A stretch of DNA of 64,000 bases from the NCBI GenBank assembly GCA_902535745.1, contig CACAUR010000005.1, forward strand, positions 1 through 64,000. Reading direction: 5' to 3'. Position numbers and translations under genes: made by a program. The notes under the pieces are model-generated. The model did no database searches. It saw only the letters and a program-made list of their open reading frames with translations, and had not been told where the DNA came from. Positions 9,896-19,577 of the stretch are shown in pieces (position 1 is the stretch's first letter; each line of letters opens with the position of its first letter). The DNA is from an uncultured Pelagibacteraceae bacterium. Its GTDB lineage: Bacteria > Pseudomonadota > Alphaproteobacteria > Pelagibacterales > Pelagibacteraceae.

Positions 9896-10636
9896 GACTA
9901 ATCCTAAGCAAACCCTATAAATTACAAAAAAATTCATACTAAATTTTTTTACAAAAATTAAAAAATATTTAATTGTGATATATGAGAAAATAAAAGAACA
10001 GATGACCGCGAGAAAAACAATAAAATTTACTTCAAAATTTGAAAAAGTTAATTCTTTTAAGTTTAAAAAACTTGCACCGGCGATTGCTGGTACAGAGAGA
10101 AAAAATGAAATTTTGGCTGAATCGTATCGATCAAATTTGAGAAATCTGCCAGCAGTAATAACAATTCCAGCTCTACTTACTCCTGGAATTAATGCAAGCA
10201 CTTGAAAAATGCCAATAGCAAGTATTGCCCTTAAATTTAAATCTGTATCAATTTTTTTTCTTACAGAAAATTTATCAGCAATATATAAAAAGATTGCAAA
10301 AATTACTGTTGTCCACGCTATTATTTCAATGCTTCTAAAATAATTAATTAAGCCAGTTTTGAATACAAAGAAACCAACTATAATTAGAGGTAGAGATCCA
10401 AAAATTAATAATTTAAGTAATTTTTGATCTTTGAATAATTTTAAAAAATCATCTCTAAAATAAAATAGTATTGCTAATAGTGATCCTAGATGAAGAGAAA
10501 CATCAGTCAAAAGAGACTTTATCTCAAAATTTTGTAATTCAGACATTAAGTATAAGTGAGCAGATGAACTGACAGGAATAAATTCAGATATCCCTTGTAT
10601 TGCTGATAAAATTATAATTTCGATGAATTCCGCCAT
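9872..10636 (-). CDS. uppP: Undecaprenyl-diphosphatase
   Basis: AIQGISEFIPVSSSAHL and PGVSRAGIVITAGRFL motifs of UppP/BacA. Confidence 0.93.
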   Translation of the reverse strand: MAEFIEIIILSAIQGISEFIPVSSSAHLYLMSELQNFEIKSLLTDVSLHLGSLLAILFYFRDDFLKLFKDQKLLKLLIFGSLPLIIVGFFVFKTGLINYFRSIEIIAWTTVIFAIFLYIADKFSVRKKIDTDLNLRAILAIGIFQVLALIPGVSRAGIVITAGRFLKFDRYDSAKISFFLSVPAIAGASFLNLKELTFSNFEVNFIVFLAVICSFIFSYITIKYFLIFVKKFSMNFFVIYRVCLGLVLFWFIYT

Positions 10637-10814
10637 TATTAATTATTTAACTAAACTAATTAGAGGTAAATTAAAGCAATAACATGAATGCATATGAGGT
10701 ATGCAAAACAGGAAAAAACTAGCAAAAACAGTGAATTTTTTAAAATATAGGTAATAATAACTGTCCTATTTTTCATTTAATTCAACAGTTTAATAATATA
10801 TAAGCCACAACACT

Positions 10815-12254
10815 ATGTCTGAAAAAATGCTTAAATTTGTGGAAATAGGTCAACAGAACCCACCTAAAAGGAAAACCGATTCCAGAAAAGAGGATTTTAA
10901 TGAGATATATAAAGAGTTCATTCATGAAGGTGCGAAAGAACAATCAAGCAGGTGCTCTCAATGTGGTGTTCCTTTTTGCCAAGTTCACTGTCCTTTAAGC
11001 AACAATATTCCAGATTGGTTAAAACTTACAGCGGAGGGAAGATTAGAAGAGGCTTACAATTTATCTCAAAGTACAAATAATATGCCAGAAGTCTGCGGAA
11101 GAATTTGTCCGCAAGATAGATTGTGTGAAGGGAATTGTGTTATCGAACAGTCTGGTCATGGCACGGTAACGATAGGATCTGTTGAGAAATTTATAACCGA
11201 CAATGCTTGGGACAAGGGTTGGGTAAAGCCAATCAAAGTTGAGAGGGAATTAACTCAAAGTATAGGAATCATTGGATCTGGACCCGCAGGTATGGCTTGT
11301 GCCGAGCAGCTCAGAAAAAAGGGTTACCAAATAACTATTTACGATAGATATGATAGAGCTGGAGGATTATTAATATACGGAATACCAAATTTTAAATTGG
11401 AAAAACATGTTGTTGAGAGAAGAACAAAGCTTTTGCAAGATGGTGGTATTAAGTTTGTTTTAAATTTTGAAGTTGGAAAAGATGCATCATTAAACGAATT
11501 GAGAGAGAAGCACGATGCAGTTTTAATTTCTACTGGGGTTTATAAACCAAGAGAAATTGAAATTGAAGGAAGCGATTTGAACAACATTTATCCTGCTATG
11601 GAATTTTTGACCGCATCAAATAAAAAGGGTCTTGGAGATAAGGTTGAAAACTTTGATAATGGATCCCTAAATGCAAAAGATAAAGATGTTATTGTAATTG
11701 GTGGTGGTGATACAGCAATGGACTGTGTAAGAACCGCAGTGAGACAAAAAGCTAAATCAATAAAATGTTTGTATAGAAGAGATAAAGAAAACATGCCAGG
11801 TTCATCAAGAGAAGTTGCAAACGCTGAGGAAGAAGGTGTTGAATTTGTTTGGTTATCTAGTCCAAAAAAGTTTTTAGGTAAAAACAAAATAGAAAAAGTT
11901 TCTGTAGATAAAATTAAACTTGGAGATCCTGATGAAAGTGGAAGAAGAAAACCTATTATTCAAGAAAATTCTGATTTCGAATTGAAAGCTGACATGGTTA
12001 TTAAATCATTAGGCTTCGACCCGGAAGATTTACCAGTTTTATTTGGTGAAAACAAATTACAAGTTTCAAGATGGGGTACAATAAAAATTGATTTTGATAC
12101 TATGGAGACAAGTGTAAAAGGTGTATTTGCTGCTGGCGATATAGTTCGTGGAGCTTCATTGGTTGTTTGGGCTATAAAAGATGGAAGAGATGTTGCAGAA
12201 AGTATTCATAAATATTTGAAAGATTTAAAGGACTCAAAGAGAAAGGTGGCCTAA
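10815..12254 (+). CDS. gltD: Glutamate synthase small subunit
   Basis: Fe-S CSQCGVPFCQVHCPLSNNIPDW; GSGPAGMACAEQLR; GGGDTAMDCVRTA. Confidence 0.95.
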   Translation: MSEKMLKFVEIGQQNPPKRKTDSRKEDFNEIYKEFIHEGAKEQSSRCSQCGVPFCQVHCPLSNNIPDWLKLTAEGRLEEAYNLSQSTNNMPEVCGRICPQDRLCEGNCVIEQSGHGTVTIGSVEKFITDNAWDKGWVKPIKVERELTQSIGIIGSGPAGMACAEQLRKKGYQITIYDRYDRAGGLLIYGIPNFKLEKHVVERRTKLLQDGGIKFVLNFEVGKDASLNELREKHDAVLISTGVYKPREIEIEGSDLNNIYPAMEFLTASNKKGLGDKVENFDNGSLNAKDKDVIVIGGGDTAMDCVRTAVRQKAKSIKCLYRRDKENMPGSSREVANAEEEGVEFVWLSSPKKFLGKNKIEKVSVDKIKLGDPDESGRRKPIIQENSDFELKADMVIKSLGFDPEDLPVLFGENKLQVSRWGTIKIDFDTMETSVKGVFAAGDIVRGASLVVWAIKDGRDVAESIHKYLKDLKDSKRKVA

Positions 12255-12256
12255 CT

Positions 12257-15200
12257 GTGAGTAAGAAAAAGATAAATCTAAAGTTAGAAAAATTAAGAAG
12301 AAAAGAAAACTTAGAATTATTAAAATCAAATCATGTTTACAGCGAAAATATGGAACATGATGCTTGTGGAGTTGGTTTGGTATCATCTACAGATGGAAAA
12401 AAATCAAGACAAGTTGTTGAATACGGAATTGAAGCATTAAAAGCTGTTTGGCATCGAGGAGCAATTGATGCTGATGGAAAAACAGGGGATGGTGCTGGTA
12501 TCCATATAGAAATTCCTTCAGATTTTTTTATCGAAAAAATTGAAGCTACAGGTCATAAACATGATAACTCAGAAGTTTGTGTGGGAATGTTGTTTCTTCC
12601 AAGAAATAATTATGGCGCTCAAGAAGCTTGCAGAACTATTGTTGAAAGTGAGTTAACAAAAAGTAATTTTAACATCTATGGATGGAGACAGGTACCTGTT
12701 AACCCTTCTGTTCTAGGAGAAAAGGCAGATTTAAATAGACCAGAAATTACACAAGTCTTGTTTAAATATAATGATAAAAATGAAAAGGGTAAGTCACTAG
12801 AGATAAAACTTTATGAAGCTAGAAGAAAGATTGAAAAAAAAATACTTCATGAAAACCTTAATGAATTTTACATATGTTCCTTTAGCTCTAAATCAATCAT
12901 TTACAAAGGAATGTTCCTTGCTGAGTCCTTGTCTGATTTTTATATAGATCTTAAAGATCCAAGATTTGTATCAAGATATGCAATTTTTCATCAGAGATTT
13001 TCGACAAATACCGCACCAAGCTGGGATCTGGCACAGCCATTCAGAGCTTTAGCGCATAATGGAGAAATAAATACCTTAAAAGGAAACGTTAATTGGATGA
13101 AGGTTCATGAAGAAGAAATGTTCAACCCAGTTTTTGAAGATGTGGAGAACTTAAAGCCAGTGATCCCAAGCGGAAATTCTGATTCAGCATCATTAGATAA
13201 TGTTTTTGAGTTACTTAATATTTCTGGTCAACCTGCGCCTTTAGCAAAACTAATGTTAATACCAGATGCATGGTCTAAAAAAAGTAAAGTGCTACCAGCT
13301 GAACATCAAAAATTATTTAACTTTCTGAACAGCACCATGGAACCATGGGATGGTCCCGCTGCTATTGCTGCCACAGATAATGAATGGGTGATAGTTGCTA
13401 CAGACAGAAATGGTCTTAGACCTATGAGATACACAATCACAAAAGATAATTTACTTTTTGCTGGATCAGAAACTGGAATGATTGAACTTAATGAAAAAAA
13501 GATAGTTTCAAAAGGAAGATTAGGTCCTGGTGAAATTTTAGGTGTAAGAATAGAAAAAGGGAAGATATTTAAAAATATAGAGATAAAAAACTACTTAGCA
13601 AAAGAGTACAAACATTTTAATAACCAAATTATTGATTTAGACAAAAAATTCCCGATCAAAAATGAGACAAATTTATTTAAAGGTGATCAATTAAGAAAAC
13701 TTCAACATTGTTTTGGATATAGTTTAGAGGACCTTGAATTAATACTGCACCCAATGGCAGAGGACGCAAAAGAAGCGACTGGATCAATGGGTGATGATAC
13801 ACCTTTAGCAGTTTTGTCTAATAAATACAGACCCTTGTATCATTTTTTTAGACAGAATTTTAGCCAGGTAACAAACCCGCCAATCGACTCATTAAGAGAA
13901 AATAAGGTTATGAGTTTAAAAACAAGGTTTGGAAATCTTGGTAATATTTTAGATTTTAATAACCTTACTGAAGAAAATATTTACGTACTAAACAGTCCTA
14001 TTCTATCAAATAAACAGTTTGAAAAATTTGTTTCTTTTTTTGACAAAAATAATCAAGTTTTAGATTGTACTTTTACTATTGAAGAAAATATAGAATCTTC
14101 ACTCGAAAGATTAAAAAAAGAGGCTGAAGTTTTAGTAAGACAAGGGGTAACACAACTAATTTTAAGCGATAAAGAAGTTTCTAAAGACAAGTACCCAATT
14201 CCTATGCTTCTATGTATTGGTGCTGTTCATACTCATCTTATCAAATTAAAGTTAAGGGGCTATGTTTCAATTAATGCTCAAACGGGTGAAGCGCTAGATA
14301 CCCACTCTTTTGCAACTCTTATAGGAGTTGGAGCTACTACAGTTAATCCTTATTTAGCATTAGACAGTCTTTACCAGAGATTTGAAAAAAAATTATTTGG
14401 AAAGTTTATTTATGATGATTGTGTAGAAAGATATGTAAAATCGGTAAACTTAGGCCTTTTAAAAATAATGTCAAAAATGGGTATTTCTGTAATTAGTTCT
14501 TATAGAGGAGGATGTAATTTTGAAACTGTAGGATTAAGTAGAACAATTGTTAATGATTTTTTTCCCGGTGTTACTTCTAAAATTTCAGGTATTGGACTTA
14601 CAGGGATTGAAAAAAAAATAAGAGGTATTCATGAGGAGGCTTTTAGATCTGACACAAACGTATTGCCAATAGGAGGAATTTATCGATATAGAAAAAATGG
14701 TGAGACACACCAATACCAAGGTAAATTGATACATTTGCTTCAATCGGCAGTTACAATTAAATCTTATGAATTATATAAAAAATACTCCAAAGGAATATAT
14801 GAGTTACCCCCTATTAATTTAAGGGACTTAATTGATTTCAAGAAAAAAAATACAATCAATATCGATGAAGTGGAACCAGTTGAGAATATCTTAAAACGTT
14901 TTGGAAGTGGAAGTATGTCCCATGGAGCACTATCAAAAGAAGCTCACGAAACACTAGCTATTGGAATGAATAGAATTAGAGGAGCATCTTGTAGTGGAGA
15001 AGGTGGTGAAGATGAAAAAAGATTTCAAATTCAATCTAATGGAGATAGTGCTAATTCAAGAGTGAAACAAATAGCATCCGCAAGATTTGGAGTTACAATT
15101 AATTATTTAAATAACTGTAACGAGATAGAAATTAAAATTGCACAAGGTGCTAAACCAGGAGAAGGTGGACAGTTACCAGGATTTAAGGTCACAAAAGAAA

Positions 15201-16783
15201 TTGCCAGATTAAGACATTCTACTCCTGGGGTGACTTTAATATCGCCCCCTCCTCATCATGACATTTACTCAATTGAGGATTTGGCCCAATTAATTTATGA
15301 TTTAAAACAGATAAATCCTAAAGCACGTGTTGGTGTAAAACTTGTTGCATCTTCTGGTGTTGGTACAATTGCAGCAGGAGTTGCAAAGGCAAAAGCCGAT
15401 ATAATTTTAATATCTGGGCACAATGGTGGAACAGGAGCTACACCTCAAACTAGTGTAAAATATGTAGGTATACCTTGGGAGATGGGATTGACTGAGGCAA
15501 ATCAAGTTTTAACCCTTAATAATTTAAGACATACAGTTACACTGAGGACAGATGGTGGAATTAAAACTGGTAGGGATGTTGTCATTGCAGCCATGATGGG
15601 AGCGGAAGAATTTGGCGTAGCAACAACTGCTTTAGTCGCAATGGGATGTATTATGGTAAGACAATGTCACTCAAATACGTGTCCAGTAGGTGTTTGTACG
15701 CAAGATGAAAAATTGAGAGAAAAATTTAATGGAACTCCTGATAAGGTGGTTAACCTGTTCACTTTTATAGCTCAAGAGGTGAGAGAAATTCTGTCTGAGC
15801 TTGGATTTAAATCTTTAAACGAAGTAATTGGAAGAACAGATCTCTTAAGGCAAGTGAGCAAAGGATCCCCTAATTTGGATGATTTAGATCTGAACCCTCT
15901 TTTTGTAAGAGCTGATCCTGGTAAAAACAAAAGATATTGTGAAAAACAAATGATAAATTTTGTACCAGACACTTTAGACCAGAAAATTTGGCCTGAGATA
16001 AATAAAAAAATCGATAACAATGAAAAAATTGAAAAATCCTATCAAATTGAAAATACTCATAGAGCTGTAGGCACACGTATTTCTTACGAGTTATATAAAA
16101 AACATAATAATGCAAAATTAAATGATGACTACCTAACCCTAAATTTTGAAGGATCTGCAGGACAATCTTTTGGTGCATTCGGTATTAAAGGATTAAAGTT
16201 AGTTTTAAATGGGGATGCTAATGATTATGTTGGGAAAGGATTATCAGGAGGTAAAATAGTCATTAAACTGAGCAAAGAAAGTAATTTGATTTCAAATGAT
16301 AACACAATTATTGGTAACACAGTTTTATACGGAGCAACTTCAGGTAAATTATTTGCAGCTGGACAAGCAGGTGAAAGATTTGCCGTAAGAAATTCAGGAG
16401 CTACGGCTGTAGTTGAAGGATGTGACTCCAATGGTTGTGAATATATGACTGGGGGAAATATTGTAATTTTAGGAAATACTGGGGACAATTTTGCTGCTGG
16501 TATGACAGGTGGTATGGCTTTTATTTATGATAAAGAAAAAGAATTTGAAAAAAGAGTAAATCCTGAAAGTGTAATTTGGCAAAGTGTTGAAACAAAATTT
16601 TGGCAGGAATTTCTAAAAAAATTAGTTGAAGAACATTCAAATGAGACAAATTCAAATGTTTCCAAAAAAATACTAGAAAACTTTGATACAGAGATTTATA
16701 ATTTTATTCAAGTTTGTCCAAAAGAAATGGTCGACAAACTTGAAAATCCTATTACAAATAAAATCTCTAATTTCGCAAGTTAA
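12257..16783 (+). CDS. gltB: Glutamate synthase large subunit (GTG start)
   Basis: 1508 aa; HDACGVGLV amidotransferase Cys; GEGGEDEKRF; Fe-S CHSNTCPVGVCTQ; C-terminal GXGXG repeats. Confidence 0.96.
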   Translation: MSKKKINLKLEKLRRKENLELLKSNHVYSENMEHDACGVGLVSSTDGKKSRQVVEYGIEALKAVWHRGAIDADGKTGDGAGIHIEIPSDFFIEKIEATGHKHDNSEVCVGMLFLPRNNYGAQEACRTIVESELTKSNFNIYGWRQVPVNPSVLGEKADLNRPEITQVLFKYNDKNEKGKSLEIKLYEARRKIEKKILHENLNEFYICSFSSKSIIYKGMFLAESLSDFYIDLKDPRFVSRYAIFHQRFSTNTAPSWDLAQPFRALAHNGEINTLKGNVNWMKVHEEEMFNPVFEDVENLKPVIPSGNSDSASLDNVFELLNISGQPAPLAKLMLIPDAWSKKSKVLPAEHQKLFNFLNSTMEPWDGPAAIAATDNEWVIVATDRNGLRPMRYTITKDNLLFAGSETGMIELNEKKIVSKGRLGPGEILGVRIEKGKIFKNIEIKNYLAKEYKHFNNQIIDLDKKFPIKNETNLFKGDQLRKLQHCFGYSLEDLELILHPMAEDAKEATGSMGDDTPLAVLSNKYRPLYHFFRQNFSQVTNPPIDSLRENKVMSLKTRFGNLGNILDFNNLTEENIYVLNSPILSNKQFEKFVSFFDKNNQVLDCTFTIEENIESSLERLKKEAEVLVRQGVTQLILSDKEVSKDKYPIPMLLCIGAVHTHLIKLKLRGYVSINAQTGEALDTHSFATLIGVGATTVNPYLALDSLYQRFEKKLFGKFIYDDCVERYVKSVNLGLLKIMSKMGISVISSYRGGCNFETVGLSRTIVNDFFPGVTSKISGIGLTGIEKKIRGIHEEAFRSDTNVLPIGGIYRYRKNGETHQYQGKLIHLLQSAVTIKSYELYKKYSKGIYELPPINLRDLIDFKKKNTINIDEVEPVENILKRFGSGSMSHGALSKEAHETLAIGMNRIRGASCSGEGGEDEKRFQIQSNGDSANSRVKQIASARFGVTINYLNNCNEIEIKIAQGAKPGEGGQLPGFKVTKEIARLRHSTPGVTLISPPPHHDIYSIEDLAQLIYDLKQINPKARVGVKLVASSGVGTIAAGVAKAKADIILISGHNGGTGATPQTSVKYVGIPWEMGLTEANQVLTLNNLRHTVTLRTDGGIKTGRDVVIAAMMGAEEFGVATTALVAMGCIMVRQCHSNTCPVGVCTQDEKLREKFNGTPDKVVNLFTFIAQEVREILSELGFKSLNEVIGRTDLLRQVSKGSPNLDDLDLNPLFVRADPGKNKRYCEKQMINFVPDTLDQKIWPEINKKIDNNEKIEKSYQIENTHRAVGTRISYELYKKHNNAKLNDDYLTLNFEGSAGQSFGAFGIKGLKLVLNGDANDYVGKGLSGGKIVIKLSKESNLISNDNTIIGNTVLYGATSGKLFAAGQAGERFAVRNSGATAVVEGCDSNGCEYMTGGNIVILGNTGDNFAAGMTGGMAFIYDKEKEFEKRVNPESVIWQSVETKFWQEFLKKLVEEHSNETNSNVSKKILENFDTEIYNFIQVCPKEMVDKLENPITNKISNFAS

Positions 16784-16789
16784 TAAAAA

Positions 16790-17647
16790 ATGAAATTATT
16801 TTGTTTTGGTTTTGGACAAGTAGCCCAATTTTTTGTGGATCATCTGCTAAATTGCAAAGTTGATTTAAAATTAACAATTACATCAAGAAAAAAAACTTCT
16901 CAGCATACTTTTAAAAATTTAGAATATTTAAATTATGAATTTAATGAAAATGATTTTGATAAAGATTTGATCAACTCATTACAAGAGTCTGATCATATTT
17001 TAATATCCGTTCCCCCAATAAACGGAAAGGATATGTTTATAGAAAGATTATTAAAAAATAATTTAAATTTACCAAACCTTAAATGGCTGACTTATTTATC
17101 CTCAACAAGTGTTTATGGTAATCATGATGGAGCTTGGGTAAATGAGGATAGCATAACAAATCCACAAACGCTTGCAGGAAAAAATAGATTAAATGTTGAA
17201 AACGATTGGTTATCTATTGGAACAAAAAATTCTTTACCAGTTCAAATTTTTAGACTTTCTGGAATTTATTCAGATGAATACAACGCAATTACCAGACTTA
17301 GAAATTATCAAAAATTTGTGGTTGATAAAAAAAATCATTTTTTTTCAAGGATACATGTTAAAGATATAGCTCAAACATTATATCTGTCACTAAATAAATC
17401 TTTAAATAATGATATTTACAATTTGTCTGATGATAAGCCAGCATCAAATATCGAGATTGTTAAATATGCATGTAATTTGATTAATTTTGAATTACCAAAA
17501 ATTATTAGTTTTGATGAATTAGAGGAAGGTATGCTGAAAGATTTCTATAAAGATTCTAAAAAAGTTTCAAATAAAAAGATCAAGAATATATTTAAATTAA
17601 AATTGATTTACCCAACTTATGAGGAGGGTTTGAAGTTTAATATATAA
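16790..17647 (+). CDS. NAD-dependent epimerase/dehydratase (YeeZ-like SDR)
   Basis: N-terminal FGFGQVAQ nucleotide-binding motif; YLSSTSVYG; NRLNVEN. Confidence 0.8.
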   Translation: MKLFCFGFGQVAQFFVDHLLNCKVDLKLTITSRKKTSQHTFKNLEYLNYEFNENDFDKDLINSLQESDHILISVPPINGKDMFIERLLKNNLNLPNLKWLTYLSSTSVYGNHDGAWVNEDSITNPQTLAGKNRLNVENDWLSIGTKNSLPVQIFRLSGIYSDEYNAITRLRNYQKFVVDKKNHFFSRIHVKDIAQTLYLSLNKSLNNDIYNLSDDKPASNIEIVKYACNLINFELPKIISFDELEEGMLKDFYKDSKKVSNKKIKNIFKLKLIYPTYEEGLKFNI

Positions 17648-18383
17648 TTTCGTCTATTAAATGTGCGAGTTTATTTAAGTCCCCTTTTCGTGCTAAACTA
17701 TGATCACCTCCTTTTACAATCTCCATTTTCTTTTTTGCTTTAGGAAAAATATTAAAGATTTTTTTTGATAGTCTTATAGGAACAACATCATCTTTTTTCC
17801 CATGTATTAAAAAAACAGGGATCTTTGAGTTTATTCTCTTATTAAGCACTTTATTTTTTCTTCCATCTTTAAGTAAAGCTAATTTTATTTTATACTCATA
17901 ATCATCACTTTTCAGTATGTAGAATTTTTTTTTTAAAAACAGTTTTTTCTCTTTATTTTTTAGTTTTTGCCAAATTAACCTATCCAAAAATTCAGGAGCA
18001 GAACCTATTCCAATAAATCCAATTATTTGTTTCTTAAAATCTTGAAATTGCAGAAGTCCTAACCAAGTACCTAAACTTGAGCCAACTATTAAAAATTTCT
18101 CTTTTTTAATTATTTTGTGAATTACAAATTTAACATTGTTCTTCCATTGAGAAATGGTTCCATTTTCGAATTTTCCATATGACTTACCATGACCAGAATA
18201 TTCAAGAGACAGAAAGTTAACTTTTCTTTTTTTACAATATCTATTTAAAAAAAGAGGTTTTTTTCCTTCCATGTCAGATTTTAAGCCATGCAAAAACACA
18301 ACAGTAAGTTTAGAATTAAATTTACTATTCAAAATTCTTAATTTTTTATCCTTTTTAAAATAGATATAATTGAATTTAGTCAT
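17637..18383 (-). CDS. Alpha/beta hydrolase
   Basis: VFLHGLKSDMEG, GSSLGTWLG nucleophile elbow, HGKKDDVVP, GGDHS. Confidence 0.85.
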   Translation of the reverse strand: MTKFNYIYFKKDKKLRILNSKFNSKLTVVFLHGLKSDMEGKKPLFLNRYCKKRKVNFLSLEYSGHGKSYGKFENGTISQWKNNVKFVIHKIIKKEKFLIVGSSLGTWLGLLQFQDFKKQIIGFIGIGSAPEFLDRLIWQKLKNKEKKLFLKKKFYILKSDDYEYKIKLALLKDGRKNKVLNKRINSKIPVFLIHGKKDDVVPIRLSKKIFNIFPKAKKKMEIVKGGDHSLARKGDLNKLAHLIDEIIY

Positions 18384-18419
18384 TTTGAAATTTTAAATAT
18401 GATATTATAAGTTAAATAA

Positions 18420-19577
18420 ATGTCATCTAAATTAAAAGTTTTACAAGTAATACCAAGACTTGGTTATGGTGGAGCTGAAATAGGTTGTTACGATCTTGCC
18501 CATTATTTAAAAGAACAAAAATCAAGCTCCTTTATTGCTACTAGTGGAGGAGAGTTATTGAAATATATAGACAAAAAAAAAGTAAAATTATTTAGACTTC
18601 CGGTCCACAGCAAAAATCCTTTACTGATACTAGTAAATATATTTATACTTACTTTTATAGTTCTTTTTTATAAAATTAATATACTTCATGTTAGAAGCAG
18701 AGCACCAGCATGGTCTTGTTATTATGTCTCTAAAATAACTAAATGTAAATTAGTAACAACATTTCATGGGACATATAATTTTGATAATTCAATTAAAAAA
18801 AAATACAATGCAATTATGCTAAAGTCAGATTGTGTAATTGCGGGCTCAAACTTTATTTTTTCGCATATCAAAGAAAAATACCCAGAGTACATAACCAAAA
18901 TAAAGAAATTTTTAGTAATTTTTAGAGGAATAAATACTGAATATTACGACCCTGAAAACATAAAAGAAGCAGAGAGAATTAAATTTATAAAAAAACTAAA
19001 TATTGATGCAAATAAAAAAATTATTTTAATGCCAGGTAGACTTACTGAATGGAAAGGTCAAGAAATTTTTATAGAAGCCCTTAATGATCTTAAAACTAAA
19101 TTTGGTTATAAAAACTTTACTGCTATACTTCTTGGGTCTGATCAAGGAAGAAAAATTTACAAAAAAAAACTAATTAGGTTGATTGAAAGATTTAGATTAA
19201 ATGATGAAGTAATTTTTCTTGAACATGCACCCTCAATGCCTGTGGCTTATAGCGTCTCTAGCGTTATTGTTTCTGCGTCAATTGAACCTGAGGCTTTTGG
19301 AAGAATATCAGTTGAAGCACAATCAATGAAAAAGCCAATAGTCGCAAGTGATATTGGTGGATCTAGAGAAACAATAGTTGATAATAAAACTGGATTATTA
19401 TTTAGTTCTAGCAATCATCATTCTTTGAGTGAAAAACTAGATTTTATTTTTAGATTGGATGATACTTCACTTAATGTAATGGGAAATAATGGTAGAAAAA
19501 ACGTGCAAAAAAAATTTAATGTTGAAAAAATGTGTTTTTCAACTTATTCAGAATATAAAAAATTAATAAATGCCTAA
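18420..19577 (+). CDS. Glycosyltransferase family 4
   Basis: PRLGYGGAEIGCYDLA; PGRLTEWKGQE; SASIEPEAFGRISVEAQSMKKPIVASDIGGSRE. Confidence 0.88.
   Translation: MSSKLKVLQVIPRLGYGGAEIGCYDLAHYLKEQKSSSFIATSGGELLKYIDKKKVKLFRLPVHSKNPLLILVNIFILTFIVLFYKINILHVRSRAPAWSCYYVSKITKCKLVTTFHGTYNFDNSIKKKYNAIMLKSDCVIAGSNFIFSHIKEKYPEYITKIKKFLVIFRGINTEYYDPENIKEAERIKFIKKLNIDANKKIILMPGRLTEWKGQEIFIEALNDLKTKFGYKNFTAILLGSDQGRKIYKKKLIRLIERFRLNDEVIFLEHAPSMPVAYSVSSVIVSASIEPEAFGRISVEAQSMKKPIVASDIGGSRETIVDNKTGLLFSSSNHHSLSEKLDFIFRLDDTSLNVMGNNGRKNVQKKFNVEKMCFSTYSEYKKLINA

Noticed and set aside
15772-16488. Three minus-strand ORFs inside gltB
   Set aside because: Fully contained in the conserved gltB reading frame; no recognisable domain.
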